64,000 nt of DNA from Catenovulum agarivorans DS-2 (lineage in GTDB: Bacteria; Pseudomonadota; Gammaproteobacteria; Enterobacterales; Alteromonadaceae): contig NZ_ARZY01000001.1 in NCBI RefSeq assembly GCF_000568405.1, positions 62,001 to 126,000 of the forward strand, in the 5' to 3' direction. The notes under the pieces were generated by a model. That model made no database searches, was not told the origin of the DNA, and saw only the letters and a program-made list of their open reading frames with translations. The position numbers and the translations under genes are program-made. Positions within the stretch are counted from its first letter, which is position 1. Each line of letters begins with the position of its first letter. This document shows positions 24,640 to 33,297 of this stretch, piece by piece.

Positions 24640-26109
24640 ATGCTAAGAATCGCTAAAGAAGCTTTAACGTTTGATGACGTTCTCCTTGTACCCGGTCATT
24701 CGACCGTGTTGCCGCATACTGCGGATTTAACGACCCAACTAACTAAAAAAATTCGCCTAAATATTCCGATGTTATCTGCCGCTATGGATACAGTAACAGA
24801 TGCGCGTTTGGCTATTGCGTTAGCGCAAGAAGGCGGGTTAGGTTTTATTCATAAAAACATGACAATTGAAGAGCAAGCTGCTCAAGTACGTCAGGTTAAA
24901 AAGTTTGAATCTGGTATCGTATCTGATCCGATCACAGTTTCGCCAGAAATGACCATTCAAGAAGTAATTGCATTATCTGAGCAAGTTAAATTTTCTGGTT
25001 TTCCAGTTGTTGATGCCGACAAAAACCTTGTTGGTATTTGTACTGCGCGAGATATTCGCTTTGAAACCAATTTACAATTGCCCGTCACCTCAATCATGAC
25101 ACCTAAAGATAAGTTAGTGACTATCAAAGAAGGTGAAAAATCAGAGGTGATTTTAGACTTAATGCATCGCCACCGTATTGAGAAAGTATTGGTCGTTGAT
25201 GATGCATTTAAACTTGCTGGCATGATTACTGTAAAAGATTATTACAAAGCAGAAAATAAACCAAATGCATGTAAAGACGAATTAGGTCGTTTACGTGTTG
25301 GTGCCGCTGTTGGTGTTGGTGCAGGTACAGATGAGCGTGTAAAAGCCTTAGTTGAGGCTGGCGCTGACGTGATATTAGTTGATACTTCTCATGGCCATTC
25401 ACAAGGTGTTATTGACCGTGTTAAATGGGTACGTGAACAATTCCCAAATGTTCAATTAATAGCTGGTAATGTAGCAACAGCAGAGGGTGCTATCGCATTA
25501 GCCGATGCAGGTGTTGATGCGGTTAAAGTTGGTATTGGCCCTGGCTCAATTTGTACTACACGTATTGTAACTGGTTGTGGTGTACCACAAATCACTGCAG
25601 TTGCTGATGCCGCAGGCGCATTGGCTGAACGCGGTATTCCAGTTATCGCCGATGGTGGTATTCGTTTCTCGGGTGACGTCGCAAAAGCATTAGTTGCTGG
25701 TGCGAGCTGTGTAATGGTTGGTTCAATGTTTGCGGGTACTGAAGAAGCGCCTGGTGAAGTTGAATTATTCCAAGGCCGTTATTACAAATCATATCGCGGT
25801 ATGGGTTCGTTAGGTGCGATGAGCCAAAAAGAAGGTTCAAGTGACCGTTATTTCCAAAAGTCTAACGAAGCAGACAAATTGGTACCAGAAGGTATTGAAG
25901 GCCGAATTGCTTACAAAGGACCATTGTCTAATATTATCCATCAACAAATGGGCGGCTTGCGCTCAGCTATGGGTCTTACTGGCTGTGGCACAATTGAAGC
26001 TTTAAATACCAAGGCTATGTTTGTAAAAATTACTTCTGCTGGTATGGGTGAATCACATGTTCATGATGTGCAAATTACCAAAGAAGCTCCGAATTACCGC
26101 TTAGGTTAA
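24640..26109 (+). CDS. guaB: IMP dehydrogenase
   Basis: GuaB oxidises IMP to XMP with NAD+, the first committed step to GMP. The 489-residue protein has a TIM barrel interrupted by two CBS domains (about residues 92-210). The active-site loop [15 protein letters not shown] near 300 carries the catalytic Cys; the phosphate-binding [14 protein letters not shown] lies near 340 and the mobile-flap [10 protein letters not shown]-type segment near 385. It starts at ATG 24640 behind GGTGAG. guaA follows after 79 bases with an intervening hairpin. Confidence 0.98.
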   Translation: MLRIAKEALTFDDVLLVPGHSTVLPHTADLTTQLTKKIRLNIPMLSAAMDTVTDARLAIALAQEGGLGFIHKNMTIEEQAAQVRQVKKFESGIVSDPITVSPEMTIQEVIALSEQVKFSGFPVVDADKNLVGICTARDIRFETNLQLPVTSIMTPKDKLVTIKEGEKSEVILDLMHRHRIEKVLVVDDAFKLAGMITVKDYYKAENKPNACKDELGRLRVGAAVGVGAGTDERVKALVEAGADVILVDTSHGHSQGVIDRVKWVREQFPNVQLIAGNVATAEGAIALADAGVDAVKVGIGPGSICTTRIVTGCGVPQITAVADAAGALAERGIPVIADGGIRFSGDVAKALVAGASCVMVGSMFAGTEEAPGEVELFQGRYYKSYRGMGSLGAMSQKEGSSDRYFQKSNEADKLVPEGIEGRIAYKGPLSNIIHQQMGGLRSAMGLTGCGTIEALNTKAMFVKITSAGMGESHVHDVQITKEAPNYRLG

Positions 26110-26133
26110 AAGTTAATCGCTAATTAATTCTAG

Positions 26134-26159
26134 GGCTAGCCTTTGACAAAAGGCTGGCC
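26134..26159 (+). terminator. Hairpin between guaB and guaA
   Basis: GGCTAGCCTTT (26134-26144) pairs with AAAGGCTGGCC (26149-26159) with one G-U pair and a four-base loop. It is followed by TTCTTC rather than a clean T run, so it may reduce, not stop, read-through into guaA. Confidence 0.5.
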
Positions 26160-26188
26160 TTCTTCATTTATAAGACTGGATATTACCA

Positions 26189-27766
26189 ATGAGTAAAAAT
26201 ATTCATGACAGCCGAATTCTTATCTTAGATTTTGGTTCGCAGTACACTCAATTAATTGCTCGCCGAATTCGTGAAATAGGCGTTTATTGTGAACTTTGGG
26301 CATGGGACGTTACCGCAGAACAAATTAAAGAATTTAATCCAAACGCGATTATTCTTGCTGGTGGCCCTGAATCTGTTACCGAAGAAAATTCGCCTCGTGC
26401 ACCTGAATATGTTTTTGAGGCGGGAGTTCCTGTGTTGGGGATCTGCTACGGCATGCAAACCATGTCACACCAACTTGGTGGTTCGGTTGAAGTTTCTATG
26501 GAGCGTGAATTTGGTTACGCGCAAGTAGAAGTCGTTTCAGAATCTGCATTGGTTAAAAATATAGAAGACTCTATCGCAGCTGACGGTAATGCGTTGCTAG
26601 ATGTATGGATGTCACACGGCGATAAAGTAAGTGCAATTCCTGCTGATTTTAAAGTAGTGGCACAAACTGAAAATTGCCCGTTTGCAATTATGTCGAACGA
26701 AGAAAAACGTTTTTACGGTGTTCAGTTCCATCCTGAAGTAACTCATACTAAACAAGGTATGCGTTTGTTAGAAAACTTCGTTTGTAATATTGCTGGTTGT
26801 GAAAAGCTTTGGACTTCTGCTTCTATCATTGAAGACGCTATCGCTAAAATGAAAGCACAAGTAGGGGATGACGAAGTTATTTTAGGCCTTTCTGGTGGTG
26901 TCGATTCATCAGTCGTTGCTATGCTGTTACACCGAGCGATTGGCGATAAGTTAACTTGTGTATTTGTTGATAACGGTTTATTGCGATTAAACGAAGGTCA
27001 GCAAGTTATGGAAATGTTTGGTGATCACTTTGGTTTAAACATCATTAAAGTTGACGCTGAAGATCGTTTCTTAGAGCGCTTAGCCGGTGAAGATGACCCT
27101 GAGAAAAAACGTAAAATTATTGGTAACGTTTTTGTTGATGTTTTTGAAGAAGAATCGAAAAAACTAGCCAATGCTAAATGGTTAGCTCAAGGTACGATTT
27201 ACCCTGATGTAATTGAATCAGCAGCATCTAAAACTGGTAAAGCACATGTGATTAAATCACACCATAATGTAGGTGGTTTACCAGATTACATGAAACTTGG
27301 TTTGGTTGAGCCATTACGCGAATTATTTAAAGATGAAGTGCGTAAAATCGGCTTAGAATTAGGTTTGCCGTACGACATGTTATATCGTCATCCATTCCCA
27401 GGCCCAGGTTTAGGTGTACGCATTTTAGGTGAAGTGAAGAAAGAATACGCTGATCTATTGCGTCGTGCCGATGCTATCTTTATCGAAGAGTTACGTGCAG
27501 ATGGCTTGTACGACAAAGTGTCGCAAGCATTTACTGTATTCTTACCTGTACGCTCTGTTGGTGTTATGGGCGACGGCCGTAAATACGACTGGGTTGTCAG
27601 TTTACGTGCAGTAGAAACCATAGACTTTATGACAGCTCACTGGGCACACTTGCCGTATGATTTCTTAGGTAAGGTTTCTAACCGCATTATTAACGAAATT
27701 GATGGTATCTCACGGGTTGTTTACGATATCTCTGGTAAGCCGCCAGCGACAATTGAGTGGGAATAA
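26189..27766 (+). CDS. guaA: GMP synthase (glutamine-hydrolysing)
   Basis: GuaA converts XMP to GMP using glutamine and ATP. The 525-residue enzyme has a class I glutamine amidotransferase domain (about 8-207) with nucleophile GICYGMQ near 86 and the His/Glu pair in FHPEVTHT near 182. The ATP-pyrophosphatase P-loop LSGGVDSS lies near 234, and the C-terminal dimerisation domain has [16 protein letters not shown] near 400. It ends at a strong terminator, forming the guaBA operon. Confidence 0.99.
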   Translation: MSKNIHDSRILILDFGSQYTQLIARRIREIGVYCELWAWDVTAEQIKEFNPNAIILAGGPESVTEENSPRAPEYVFEAGVPVLGICYGMQTMSHQLGGSVEVSMEREFGYAQVEVVSESALVKNIEDSIAADGNALLDVWMSHGDKVSAIPADFKVVAQTENCPFAIMSNEEKRFYGVQFHPEVTHTKQGMRLLENFVCNIAGCEKLWTSASIIEDAIAKMKAQVGDDEVILGLSGGVDSSVVAMLLHRAIGDKLTCVFVDNGLLRLNEGQQVMEMFGDHFGLNIIKVDAEDRFLERLAGEDDPEKKRKIIGNVFVDVFEEESKKLANAKWLAQGTIYPDVIESAASKTGKAHVIKSHHNVGGLPDYMKLGLVEPLRELFKDEVRKIGLELGLPYDMLYRHPFPGPGLGVRILGEVKKEYADLLRRADAIFIEELRADGLYDKVSQAFTVFLPVRSVGVMGDGRKYDWVVSLRAVETIDFMTAHWAHLPYDFLGKVSNRIINEIDGISRVVYDISGKPPATIEWE

Positions 27767-27793
27767 GTTTTCCACTTAACTTTAAAAAATTCG

Positions 27794-27819
27794 AAAGCCG
27801 CTGATTTCAGCGGCTTTTT
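27794..27819 (+). terminator. Terminator after guaA
   Basis: AAAGCCGCTG (27794-27803) and CAGCGGCTTT (27808-27817) form a 10-bp stem with a four-base loop, ending in five T. It closes guaBA, with the complementary A run also serving folE from the other side. Confidence 0.92.
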
Positions 27820-27847
27820 GTTATTAACTGAGTTAACGAAGCAAATA

Positions 27848-28486
27848 TTACCTTAAAAACTCTTGCCGAGTACTTGGGTTGGTTTTAAATAATCCACCTA
27901 ACGCTGTGGTTTGTGTCAGTGAATTTGCATCCATAACCCCGCGCGCTTTCACACAAAAGTGGGTTGCTTTAATCGATACCGCAACGTCGTCTGTTTCCAA
28001 CAAAGTTTGTAACGCAATTAAAATTTGTTGGGTTAACCTTTCTTGCACTTGTGGACGCTGAGCAAAAAAGCGCACAATGCGGTTTATTTTTGATAAACCA
28101 ATCACTTTATCTTGTGGAATGTATGCAACTCTTGCATAACCGTCTATGGTAATAAAATGATGTTCGCAGGTGCTGCTGACGCTAATTTGATCTACCGTGA
28201 TCATTTCGTCTACACCCATTTTATTTTCTATATCTGTTATTTTAGGAAAGTTGTCGTAATTTAACCCACCAAAAATCTCATCGACATACATTTTGGCAAT
28301 GCGCTTGGGCGTTTCTGATAATGAATCGTCGGTTAAGTCTAGGCCAAGTAATTGCATCACATTGCTCATGTGCTCTGCAATTTTAACTTTTTTTTCTTCA
28401 GGTAAAAGTGATGTGTCGACCTGGGGGGTTTCAAGGTTTCTAGCAATTAAAGCTTGTTTGACTTTTAAAGCTGCTTCACTAGCCAT
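27848..28486 (-). CDS. folE: GTP cyclohydrolase I
   Basis: FolE makes dihydroneopterin triphosphate from GTP, the first step of folate synthesis. The 212-residue protein shows the zinc-site STCEHHF near residue 108 and the second Cys in [12 protein letters not shown] near 182. [20 protein letters not shown] near 128 is diagnostic. It begins at ATG 28486. It lies 78 bases downstream of minE on the same strand, separated by a large perfect inverted repeat, so it may be partly cotranscribed with min. Confidence 0.97.
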   Translation of the reverse strand: MASEAALKVKQALIARNLETPQVDTSLLPEEKKVKIAEHMSNVMQLLGLDLTDDSLSETPKRIAKMYVDEIFGGLNYDNFPKITDIENKMGVDEMITVDQISVSSTCEHHFITIDGYARVAYIPQDKVIGLSKINRIVRFFAQRPQVQERLTQQILIALQTLLETDDVAVSIKATHFCVKARGVMDANSLTQTTALGGLFKTNPSTRQEFLR

Positions 28487-28506
28487 TGGTTACTCCGTTT
28501 GCTGCT

Positions 28507-28541
28507 ATGTCGTTTTACAGGGTATACGGGTAAAACGACAT
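28507..28541. repeat. 12-bp perfect inverted repeat between minE and folE
   Basis: ATGTCGTTTTAC (28507-28518) and GTAAAACGACAT (28530-28541) flank an 11-base centre. GCTGC (28501-28505) and GCAGC (28551-28555) can extend the fold. No T run follows on the folE strand, so an operator or an RNA hairpin is as likely as a terminator. Confidence 0.6.
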
Positions 28542-28563
28542 GTTAGTTTTGCAGCACGCTAAT

Positions 28564-28827
28564 TTATTTGTCGTCATCCGGCAAGGTAACGTTTAGCTCT
28601 AGTACCGACAAATCATCTTCATTTTGTTCAAGTTGAACTGAAATCGCACTAGAGTCGATATTCATGTAATACTTTCGTATTACTTCAAGTATATCTTTTT
28701 CCATTGCGCTCAGCGTTTCAGAAGTATCATCGGCTCTGCGTCGTTGCGCTACAATAATCTGTAAACGCTCCTTAGCTTGGTTTGCCGCGGTTGTTTTCTT
28801 TGGGCGAAAATAACTTAGTAATGACAT
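28564..28827 (-). CDS. minE: Cell division topological specificity factor
   Basis: MinE stimulates MinD ATPase and drives the pole-to-pole oscillation that places the division site. The 87-residue protein starts SLLSYFRPKKT, resembling the E. coli membrane-targeting segment (ALLDFFLSRKK), has the MinD-contact helix region RLQIIVAQRRR near residue 22, and the topological domain ends in a charged tail. It follows minD by six bases. Confidence 0.96.
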   Translation of the reverse strand: MSLLSYFRPKKTTAANQAKERLQIIVAQRRRADDTSETLSAMEKDILEVIRKYYMNIDSSAISVQLEQNEDDLSVLELNVTLPDDDK

Positions 28828-28833
28828 AGTCCA

Positions 28834-29643
28834 TTAACCTCCGAATAAGCGTTTAAAGATGCCTTTTTTCTCTTCCTCAATAAAACGATATTCTACTTCA
28901 TTACCTAACAATCGCTCTATCGTGTCCACATAAGCTTGGCCCGCATCGCTTTGTTCATCCAAAATAACCGGTTCACCAACGTTAGAAGCACGCAATACTG
29001 CTTGTGATTCAGGGATGACACCAATTAGTTTAACCGCAAGGATTTCGCTCACGTCTTCAACACTTAACATATCGCCACGTTCAGCTCGACCAGGATTGTA
29101 GCGAGTTAACAACAAGTGTTCTTTTACTGGGTCTTTACCTTGCTCTGCTCGGCGTGATTTAGAGGCTAAAATACCTAAAATACGGTCAGAATCTCGAACA
29201 GACGAAACCTCAGGGTTTGTTACAACAATGGCTTCGTCAGCAAAGTATAACGCCATTAAAGCACCTTGCTCTATACCAGCAGGGCTGTCACAAATAATAT
29301 AGTCGAAGGTTTCGGATAATTCATTTAAAACGCGTTCAACACCTTCACGGGTAAGTGCGTCTTTATCACGTGTTTGCGAAGCCGGTAAGATATACAAACC
29401 ATCTACTCGTTTATCTTTAATCAAGGTTTGATTTAAGTTTGAGTCGCCATTTATTACATTTACAAAATCGTAAACTACACGGCGTTCCACGCCCATGATT
29501 AAATCCAAATTACGCAAACCGATATCAAAATCGATAATAACTGTTTTAAAACCTTTTAGGGCTAAACCCGTGCCTAATGCAGCGCTTGACGTGGTTTTGC
29601 CTACACCGCCTTTACCAGAGGTCACAACAATAATACGAGCCAT
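28834..29643 (-). CDS. minD: Septum site-determining ATPase
   Basis: MinD binds the membrane with ATP and recruits MinC. The 269-residue protein has the deviant Walker A KGGVGKTT near residue 11, switch region DFDIGLRNLD near 38 and DSPAGIE near 118. The C-terminus EEEKKGIFKRLFGG is the amphipathic membrane-targeting helix. Start ATG 29643; it follows minC by 15 bases. Confidence 0.98.
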   Translation of the reverse strand: MARIIVVTSGKGGVGKTTSSAALGTGLALKGFKTVIIDFDIGLRNLDLIMGVERRVVYDFVNVINGDSNLNQTLIKDKRVDGLYILPASQTRDKDALTREGVERVLNELSETFDYIICDSPAGIEQGALMALYFADEAIVVTNPEVSSVRDSDRILGILASKSRRAEQGKDPVKEHLLLTRYNPGRAERGDMLSVEDVSEILAVKLIGVIPESQAVLRASNVGEPVILDEQSDAGQAYVDTIERLLGNEVEYRFIEEEKKGIFKRLFGG

Positions 29644-29658
29644 TTAATTACTCCCTCA

Positions 29659-30393
29659 CTAAATCTCTAAACTTGAAACGGTAATTTTATCACCGTCTAA
29701 ATAAATACATGCGGACTGTTTCCAACACACTTTTTGTAGTTGTTCGCTCGTCCAATAATTGCCGTTTATGCTAATTAATTCTGCTTCAACTTTATGCGCA
29801 AATATACGCGCTTCGTTGTTACCTTTAGCGCCCGCAACCGCTCTACCACGCAGTGCACCATATACATGGACATTGCCATCTGCGACAACTTCTGCACCAT
29901 TGCTGACTGCGCCGATTACAACTAAGTCAGTGTCTTTGGCATAGATTTGCTGGCCGGAACGCAAATTCTGTTTAACCACCATTGCTGGTTTATAGGTAGG
30001 TACTTCAACTTCTACAGGTACTTCAACTCGTTCGTAGCGAACTTGAGTTTGAACCTGTCCATTGTTGTCGGTGGTAACTGGTTGAGCTTTTGCTGCGTTT
30101 AGGGTGGCTAAACCAGCGGTTTTCGCAGCTGCTTTTTGCTCATCGGTTGCACCAGAAATACCAACAACAACCAAATTTAAATGTTCGAATGTTTGTTTTA
30201 GTTGTTGAAAGTCGACCGCTTCACCATTTAATTTTTCTATGTTTACCACTATTGGCGCCATCATAAAAAATTGTGGTGCTTGGGAAATTTTACTTTCCAA
30301 TGCCTGCGCGGCGGCTGTTAAATCATTATTTTGCAGATGCAAAACTGACAGGGTGAAACCACTGCCTTTAAGTTCAATATTGGTATCTGACAT
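29659..30393 (-). CDS. minC: Septum site-determining inhibitor of FtsZ
   Basis: MinC inhibits FtsZ ring formation away from midcell. From ATG 30393 the protein is 244 residues: the N-terminal FtsZ-binding domain (about 1-105, ELKGSGFTLSVLHL near the start), a variable linker, and the C-terminal beta-helix (about 140-244) with VRSGQQIYA-like VKQNLRSGQQIYAKDTDLVV (shortened: LRSGQQIYAKDTDL) and GALRGRAVAGAKGN. The frame is open 15 codons upstream but 30393 matches the family start. The ribosome site is weak. Operon order minC-minD-minE. Confidence 0.95.
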   Translation of the reverse strand: MSDTNIELKGSGFTLSVLHLQNNDLTAAAQALESKISQAPQFFMMAPIVVNIEKLNGEAVDFQQLKQTFEHLNLVVVGISGATDEQKAAAKTAGLATLNAAKAQPVTTDNNGQVQTQVRYERVEVPVEVEVPTYKPAMVVKQNLRSGQQIYAKDTDLVVIGAVSNGAEVVADGNVHVYGALRGRAVAGAKGNNEARIFAHKVEAELISINGNYWTSEQLQKVCWKQSACIYLDGDKITVSSLEI

Positions 30394-30494
30394 TGTTGGT
30401 ATTGTTATTTTATTTGCTCTGTGAAAGTTAGCGGGCACATGAGATTGTGCTATATAAACTTGCTCAACATGGTATAGTGCACCCCTTATGAACG

Positions 30495-30541
30495 CAAGCT
30501 TTTATCACGTTTATCCCCAAGTAACTTGGGTTTAAAGCTTG
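30495..30541 (+). promoter_or_regulatory. Nested hairpin in the ycgL leader
   Basis: CAAGCTTT (30495-30502) pairs with AAAGCTTG (30534-30541), and inside it CCCAAG (30516-30521) pairs with CTTGGG (30525-30530). It lies 40 bases before the ycgL start, between the divergent minC and ycgL. No T run follows, so it is a leader structure or operator. Confidence 0.35.
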
Positions 30542-30580
30542 TACAATCTGGTCTTTTCTATTCAGCTAGGGTGAATCATT

Positions 30581-30880
30581 GTGCTCTGTTACATATATCG
30601 AAGTTCAAAAAAAGAAGATACCTACTTATATTTAGCAAAAAAGGATGATTTTGCGCAAGTTCCTGAACCCCTAATGCAATCTTTCGGTCAGGCGCATTTT
30701 GTGATTATATTGGATTTGTCGAAGAAGAAACGTTTGGCGCTTGCAGATATTGATAAGGTCAAACAAGAGTTATCCGACAAGGGGTTTTATTTGCAATTAC
30801 CGCCACCGAAAGAGAACCTGTTGGATGAACTGAAAGCTTATGTGAAAAAGGATCTAAACAATGAAAAAAATTCTGACTAA
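30581..30880 (+). CDS. ycgL: YcgL domain protein
   Basis: This 99-residue protein has the full YcgL fold: CYIYRSSKKEDTYLYL at the start, the acidic middle and QLPPPKENLLDELK near residue 75. It starts with GTG at 30581 behind AGGG. YcgL is a conserved gammaproteobacterial protein of unknown function, commonly encoded beside minC in the opposite orientation, exactly as here. The end overlaps the next gene by 20 bases. Confidence 0.95.
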   Translation: MLCYIYRSSKKEDTYLYLAKKDDFAQVPEPLMQSFGQAHFVIILDLSKKKRLALADIDKVKQELSDKGFYLQLPPPKENLLDELKAYVKKDLNNEKNSD

Positions 30881-31922
30881 ATTTGGTTTAACTAAACTAA
30901 TAGCATCAGCGGTTTTACTTGCAGTTTCACCTGTTTCAATTGCTGCAGAGTATGATCCAGTCGCTGACGAAAAAAAGTTTAATCAATTTGTGACTGATTT
31001 AAGGGCTGAGGCACTAAAAAAAGGCTATTCAGCAGAGTTAGTCAATAAAGCGTTTTCAGATGTTAAGTTTAAGCCAAAAGTCATTAAAGCAGATCGCAAC
31101 CAACCTGAGTTTGTTGAAACATTAGAAACCTATTTACCTAAGCGTGTGCCAGAATGGAAGGTTGAGCGCGCTCGGGCTAAATACAAAGAACATCAAGCTT
31201 TGCTCGAGCAGATTGGCCAAGAGTATGGCGTACAGCCTAGGTTTATTGTCGCCTTGTGGGGGCTTGAAAGTAATTTTGGTAAGATTCAAGGCAACTATCC
31301 AGTGGTGTCTTCATTGGTTACGTTAAGCTACGATGGCCGCAGAGGTGCATTTTTTAAACGGCAACTATGGGATGCTTTAGATATCGTTCATACGGGGCAA
31401 GCGCCTTTTGAAAAACTTAAAGGTTCATGGGCAGGGGCTATGGGGCAAGCTCAGTTTATTCCTAGCTCATTTAAAGCTTATGCTGTTGATTACGACAAAG
31501 ATGGTATTAAAGATATCTGGTCTAATCCTGCGGATGTGTTTGCCAGCGCGGCCAATTATTTAAAAAGTGAAGGCTGGAATGACAATTTAACTTGGGGTCG
31601 CCAAGTAAAAGTGCCAGCAGATTTCGATTTTAGTTTAGCCATACCCAAAAGTACTAATGGGCGCTCGCATTGGTTAAAAAAATGGAAAGAAACTGAGGTC
31701 GACTTAGCAACTTGGCAGGCAAGGGGCGTGCGCAGAATGGATGGCAGTGATTTGCCCAAGGTTAATATTAAAGCCGCTATGTTGATCCCTGATGGTGAAA
31801 AAGGTCGAGTTTATTTAGCCTATGATAACTACAAAGTGCTGATGCACTGGAATCGTTCGTATTATTTTGTTACGACGGTAGGTTATTTGGCAGATAGAAT
31901 CGGTTATCCGGCGATTAAATAA
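30861..31922 (+). CDS. Lytic murein transglycosylase (MltB-like)
   Basis: A 353-residue periplasmic enzyme with a signal peptide (about 1-28, SIAA). It cleaves peptidoglycan between MurNAc and GlcNAc with formation of anhydro-MurNAc. ALWGLESNFGKIQGNYPVV near residue 131 carries the catalytic Glu of glycoside hydrolase family 103, and GSWAGAMGQAQFIPSSF near 187 is the second landmark. Unlike MltB it lacks a lipobox, so it should be soluble. It overlaps ycgL by 20 bases, so translation is likely coupled. Confidence 0.95.
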   Translation: MKKILTKFGLTKLIASAVLLAVSPVSIAAEYDPVADEKKFNQFVTDLRAEALKKGYSAELVNKAFSDVKFKPKVIKADRNQPEFVETLETYLPKRVPEWKVERARAKYKEHQALLEQIGQEYGVQPRFIVALWGLESNFGKIQGNYPVVSSLVTLSYDGRRGAFFKRQLWDALDIVHTGQAPFEKLKGSWAGAMGQAQFIPSSFKAYAVDYDKDGIKDIWSNPADVFASAANYLKSEGWNDNLTWGRQVKVPADFDFSLAIPKSTNGRSHWLKKWKETEVDLATWQARGVRRMDGSDLPKVNIKAAMLIPDGEKGRVYLAYDNYKVLMHWNRSYYFVTTVGYLADRIGYPAIK

Positions 31923-31933
31923 GGCTAGTTAAC

Positions 31934-32599
31934 ATGACATATCAGCACTTAGATATAGATGGTAAACCCATTGATTTGCCTGTAGGTAAAGTGGTTTGTT
32001 TGGGCGGCAACTATGCAGATCATATTGAAGAGATGTCGTCTTTGGTAACGGAAGAGGCGGTGATTTTTATGAAACCTACAACCGCACTCGTGCCATTGAC
32101 GCCGTCGTTTTCGATACCAACAGAGCAAGGTGATTGCCATAACGAAACTGAAGTCGCGGTACTGATAAAATCATCTCTAACCCAAGCAGATGAACACCAC
32201 TGTTTATCTGCAATTTGGGGACTAGCCATAGCGCAAGATTTAACCTTGCGAACAGTGCAAAAGCGTTTGAAAAGCCAAGGTAGACCTTGGGAGCGCGCGA
32301 AAGCGTTTGACGGATCATGTCCTATATCTGGCTTTGTGCCTGTGTCAGCCATTGCGAATCTGCAAGATATTGATTTTTCACTGGCGGTAAATGGTCGTGC
32401 TCGCCAACAATCAAATACCAAGTTGATGGAACACAGTATTGCAATGGCATTGGCAGAAATTAGTCAGCAATTTACCCTGTTACCAGGTGATATTGTGTTA
32501 ACGGGTACGCCTGCTGGTGTCGCTAATCTTAATGTAAATGACCAACTAAATTTGAAGTTTGACCGATATGAATTCGAAACCCGCATTTTGGGAAGTTAA
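31934..32599 (+). CDS. ycgM: Fumarylacetoacetate hydrolase family protein (YcgM-like)
   Basis: A 221-residue member of the FAH family, acting on acylpyruvates or oxaloacetate with a divalent metal. The metal ligands are visible: GDCHNETEVAVLI near residue 66 (Glu, Glu) and AIAQDLTLR near 98 (Asp). GDIVLTGTPAGV near 184 is the family end motif. The synteny ycgL-ycgM-ycgN resembles that of E. coli. It follows the transglycosylase by 11 bases and overlaps ycgN by 32 bases. Confidence 0.92.
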   Translation: MTYQHLDIDGKPIDLPVGKVVCLGGNYADHIEEMSSLVTEEAVIFMKPTTALVPLTPSFSIPTEQGDCHNETEVAVLIKSSLTQADEHHCLSAIWGLAIAQDLTLRTVQKRLKSQGRPWERAKAFDGSCPISGFVPVSAIANLQDIDFSLAVNGRARQQSNTKLMEHSIAMALAEISQQFTLLPGDIVLTGTPAGVANLNVNDQLNLKFDRYEFETRILGS

Positions 32600-33068
32600 A
32601 AAGCTCGAAGAAATGACTCGAGCTGAATGGGAACAGATTTGCGATGGCTGTGGTAAGTGCTGCCTGCATAAGTTTATCGCCGATGACTCGGTTGAGTCTT
32701 TAACAACCACAGATTATATAGACGATGGTGAGCAGTTGGAATATACCAATGTGGTTTGCCAGTATTTAAACGATAAAACTTGTTCTTGTACTGTCTATTC
32801 TGAACGGCGCAGGTTAGTGCCTGATTGTGTTGAACTTACCCCAGAAAACTTATCTGATATTTTTTATATGCCACCTAGTTGCAGTTATCGTCGTTTGCAA
32901 GAAGGGCGAGGGCTGGCATCTTGGCATCCTTTGTTAAATAAAGGCAAAAAATCTAAGATGCATCAGGCGGGTATAACTGTTCGAGGCAAAGTGTTAAAAG
33001 ATAATCAAGTGGATATCGATTTTTTCGAGGATTACATCGTTAAATGGCCTTTGAAGGATATTGACTAG
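32568..33068 (+). CDS. ycgN: YcgN family cysteine-cluster protein
   Basis: From ATG 32568 the protein is 166 residues; a TTG three codons earlier is less likely. It carries the UPF0153/YcgN cysteine cluster: CDGCGKCCLHK near residue 25, C in VVCQYL near 62, CSCTVY near 70 and DCVEL near 84, plus SCSYRR near 103. The cluster pattern suggests a metal or iron-sulfur centre. Function is unknown. Overlap with ycgM and matching synteny with E. coli support the call. Confidence 0.92.
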   Translation: MNSKPAFWEVKKLEEMTRAEWEQICDGCGKCCLHKFIADDSVESLTTTDYIDDGEQLEYTNVVCQYLNDKTCSCTVYSERRRLVPDCVELTPENLSDIFYMPPSCSYRRLQEGRGLASWHPLLNKGKKSKMHQAGITVRGKVLKDNQVDIDFFEDYIVKWPLKDID

Positions 33069-33124
33069 GGCAGTAAAAAAATTCAAAAAACGCTTTTCAT
33101 TTAGGCTAAATGTGTTTTAATTCG

Positions 33125-33141
33125 CGCCAGACGAGCTGGCG
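33125..33141 (+). terminator. Short hairpin after ycgN
   Basis: CGCCAG (33125-33130) pairs with CTGGCG (33136-33141) over a five-base loop, followed by TAAGTTTCCTTT. This is a weak terminator candidate. Confidence 0.35.
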
Positions 33142-33230
33142 TAAGTTTCCTTTCTAAGACGTACCCAAGCAGAGCGGTCAGGTAGGCAAAGTTGTCCCAA
33201 TTTAATTGGTGAATAGCCTGTTTATTCTTA

Positions 33231-33277
33231 TGTCCGTACTCTGCACATACCTTGATATTAATGTGTATTCGCGGACA
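33231..33277 (+). promoter_or_regulatory. Nested inverted repeat before the decarboxylase gene
   Basis: TGTCCG (33231-33236) pairs with CGGACA (33272-33277), and CACAT (33244-33248) pairs with ATGTG (33261-33265) inside it. The ATG lies 20 bases after the outer arm, so the fold is close enough to affect ribosome access. Confidence 0.35.
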
Positions 33278-33297
33278 CATAACCGTGAGATATACGT

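Noticed and set aside
30488-30535. Fifteen-codon frame in the ycgL leader
   Set aside because: Lies in a hairpin region and has no ribosome site.
32020-32421. Minus-strand frame of 133 codons inside ycgM
   Set aside because: Antisense to a conserved enzyme; no start signal.
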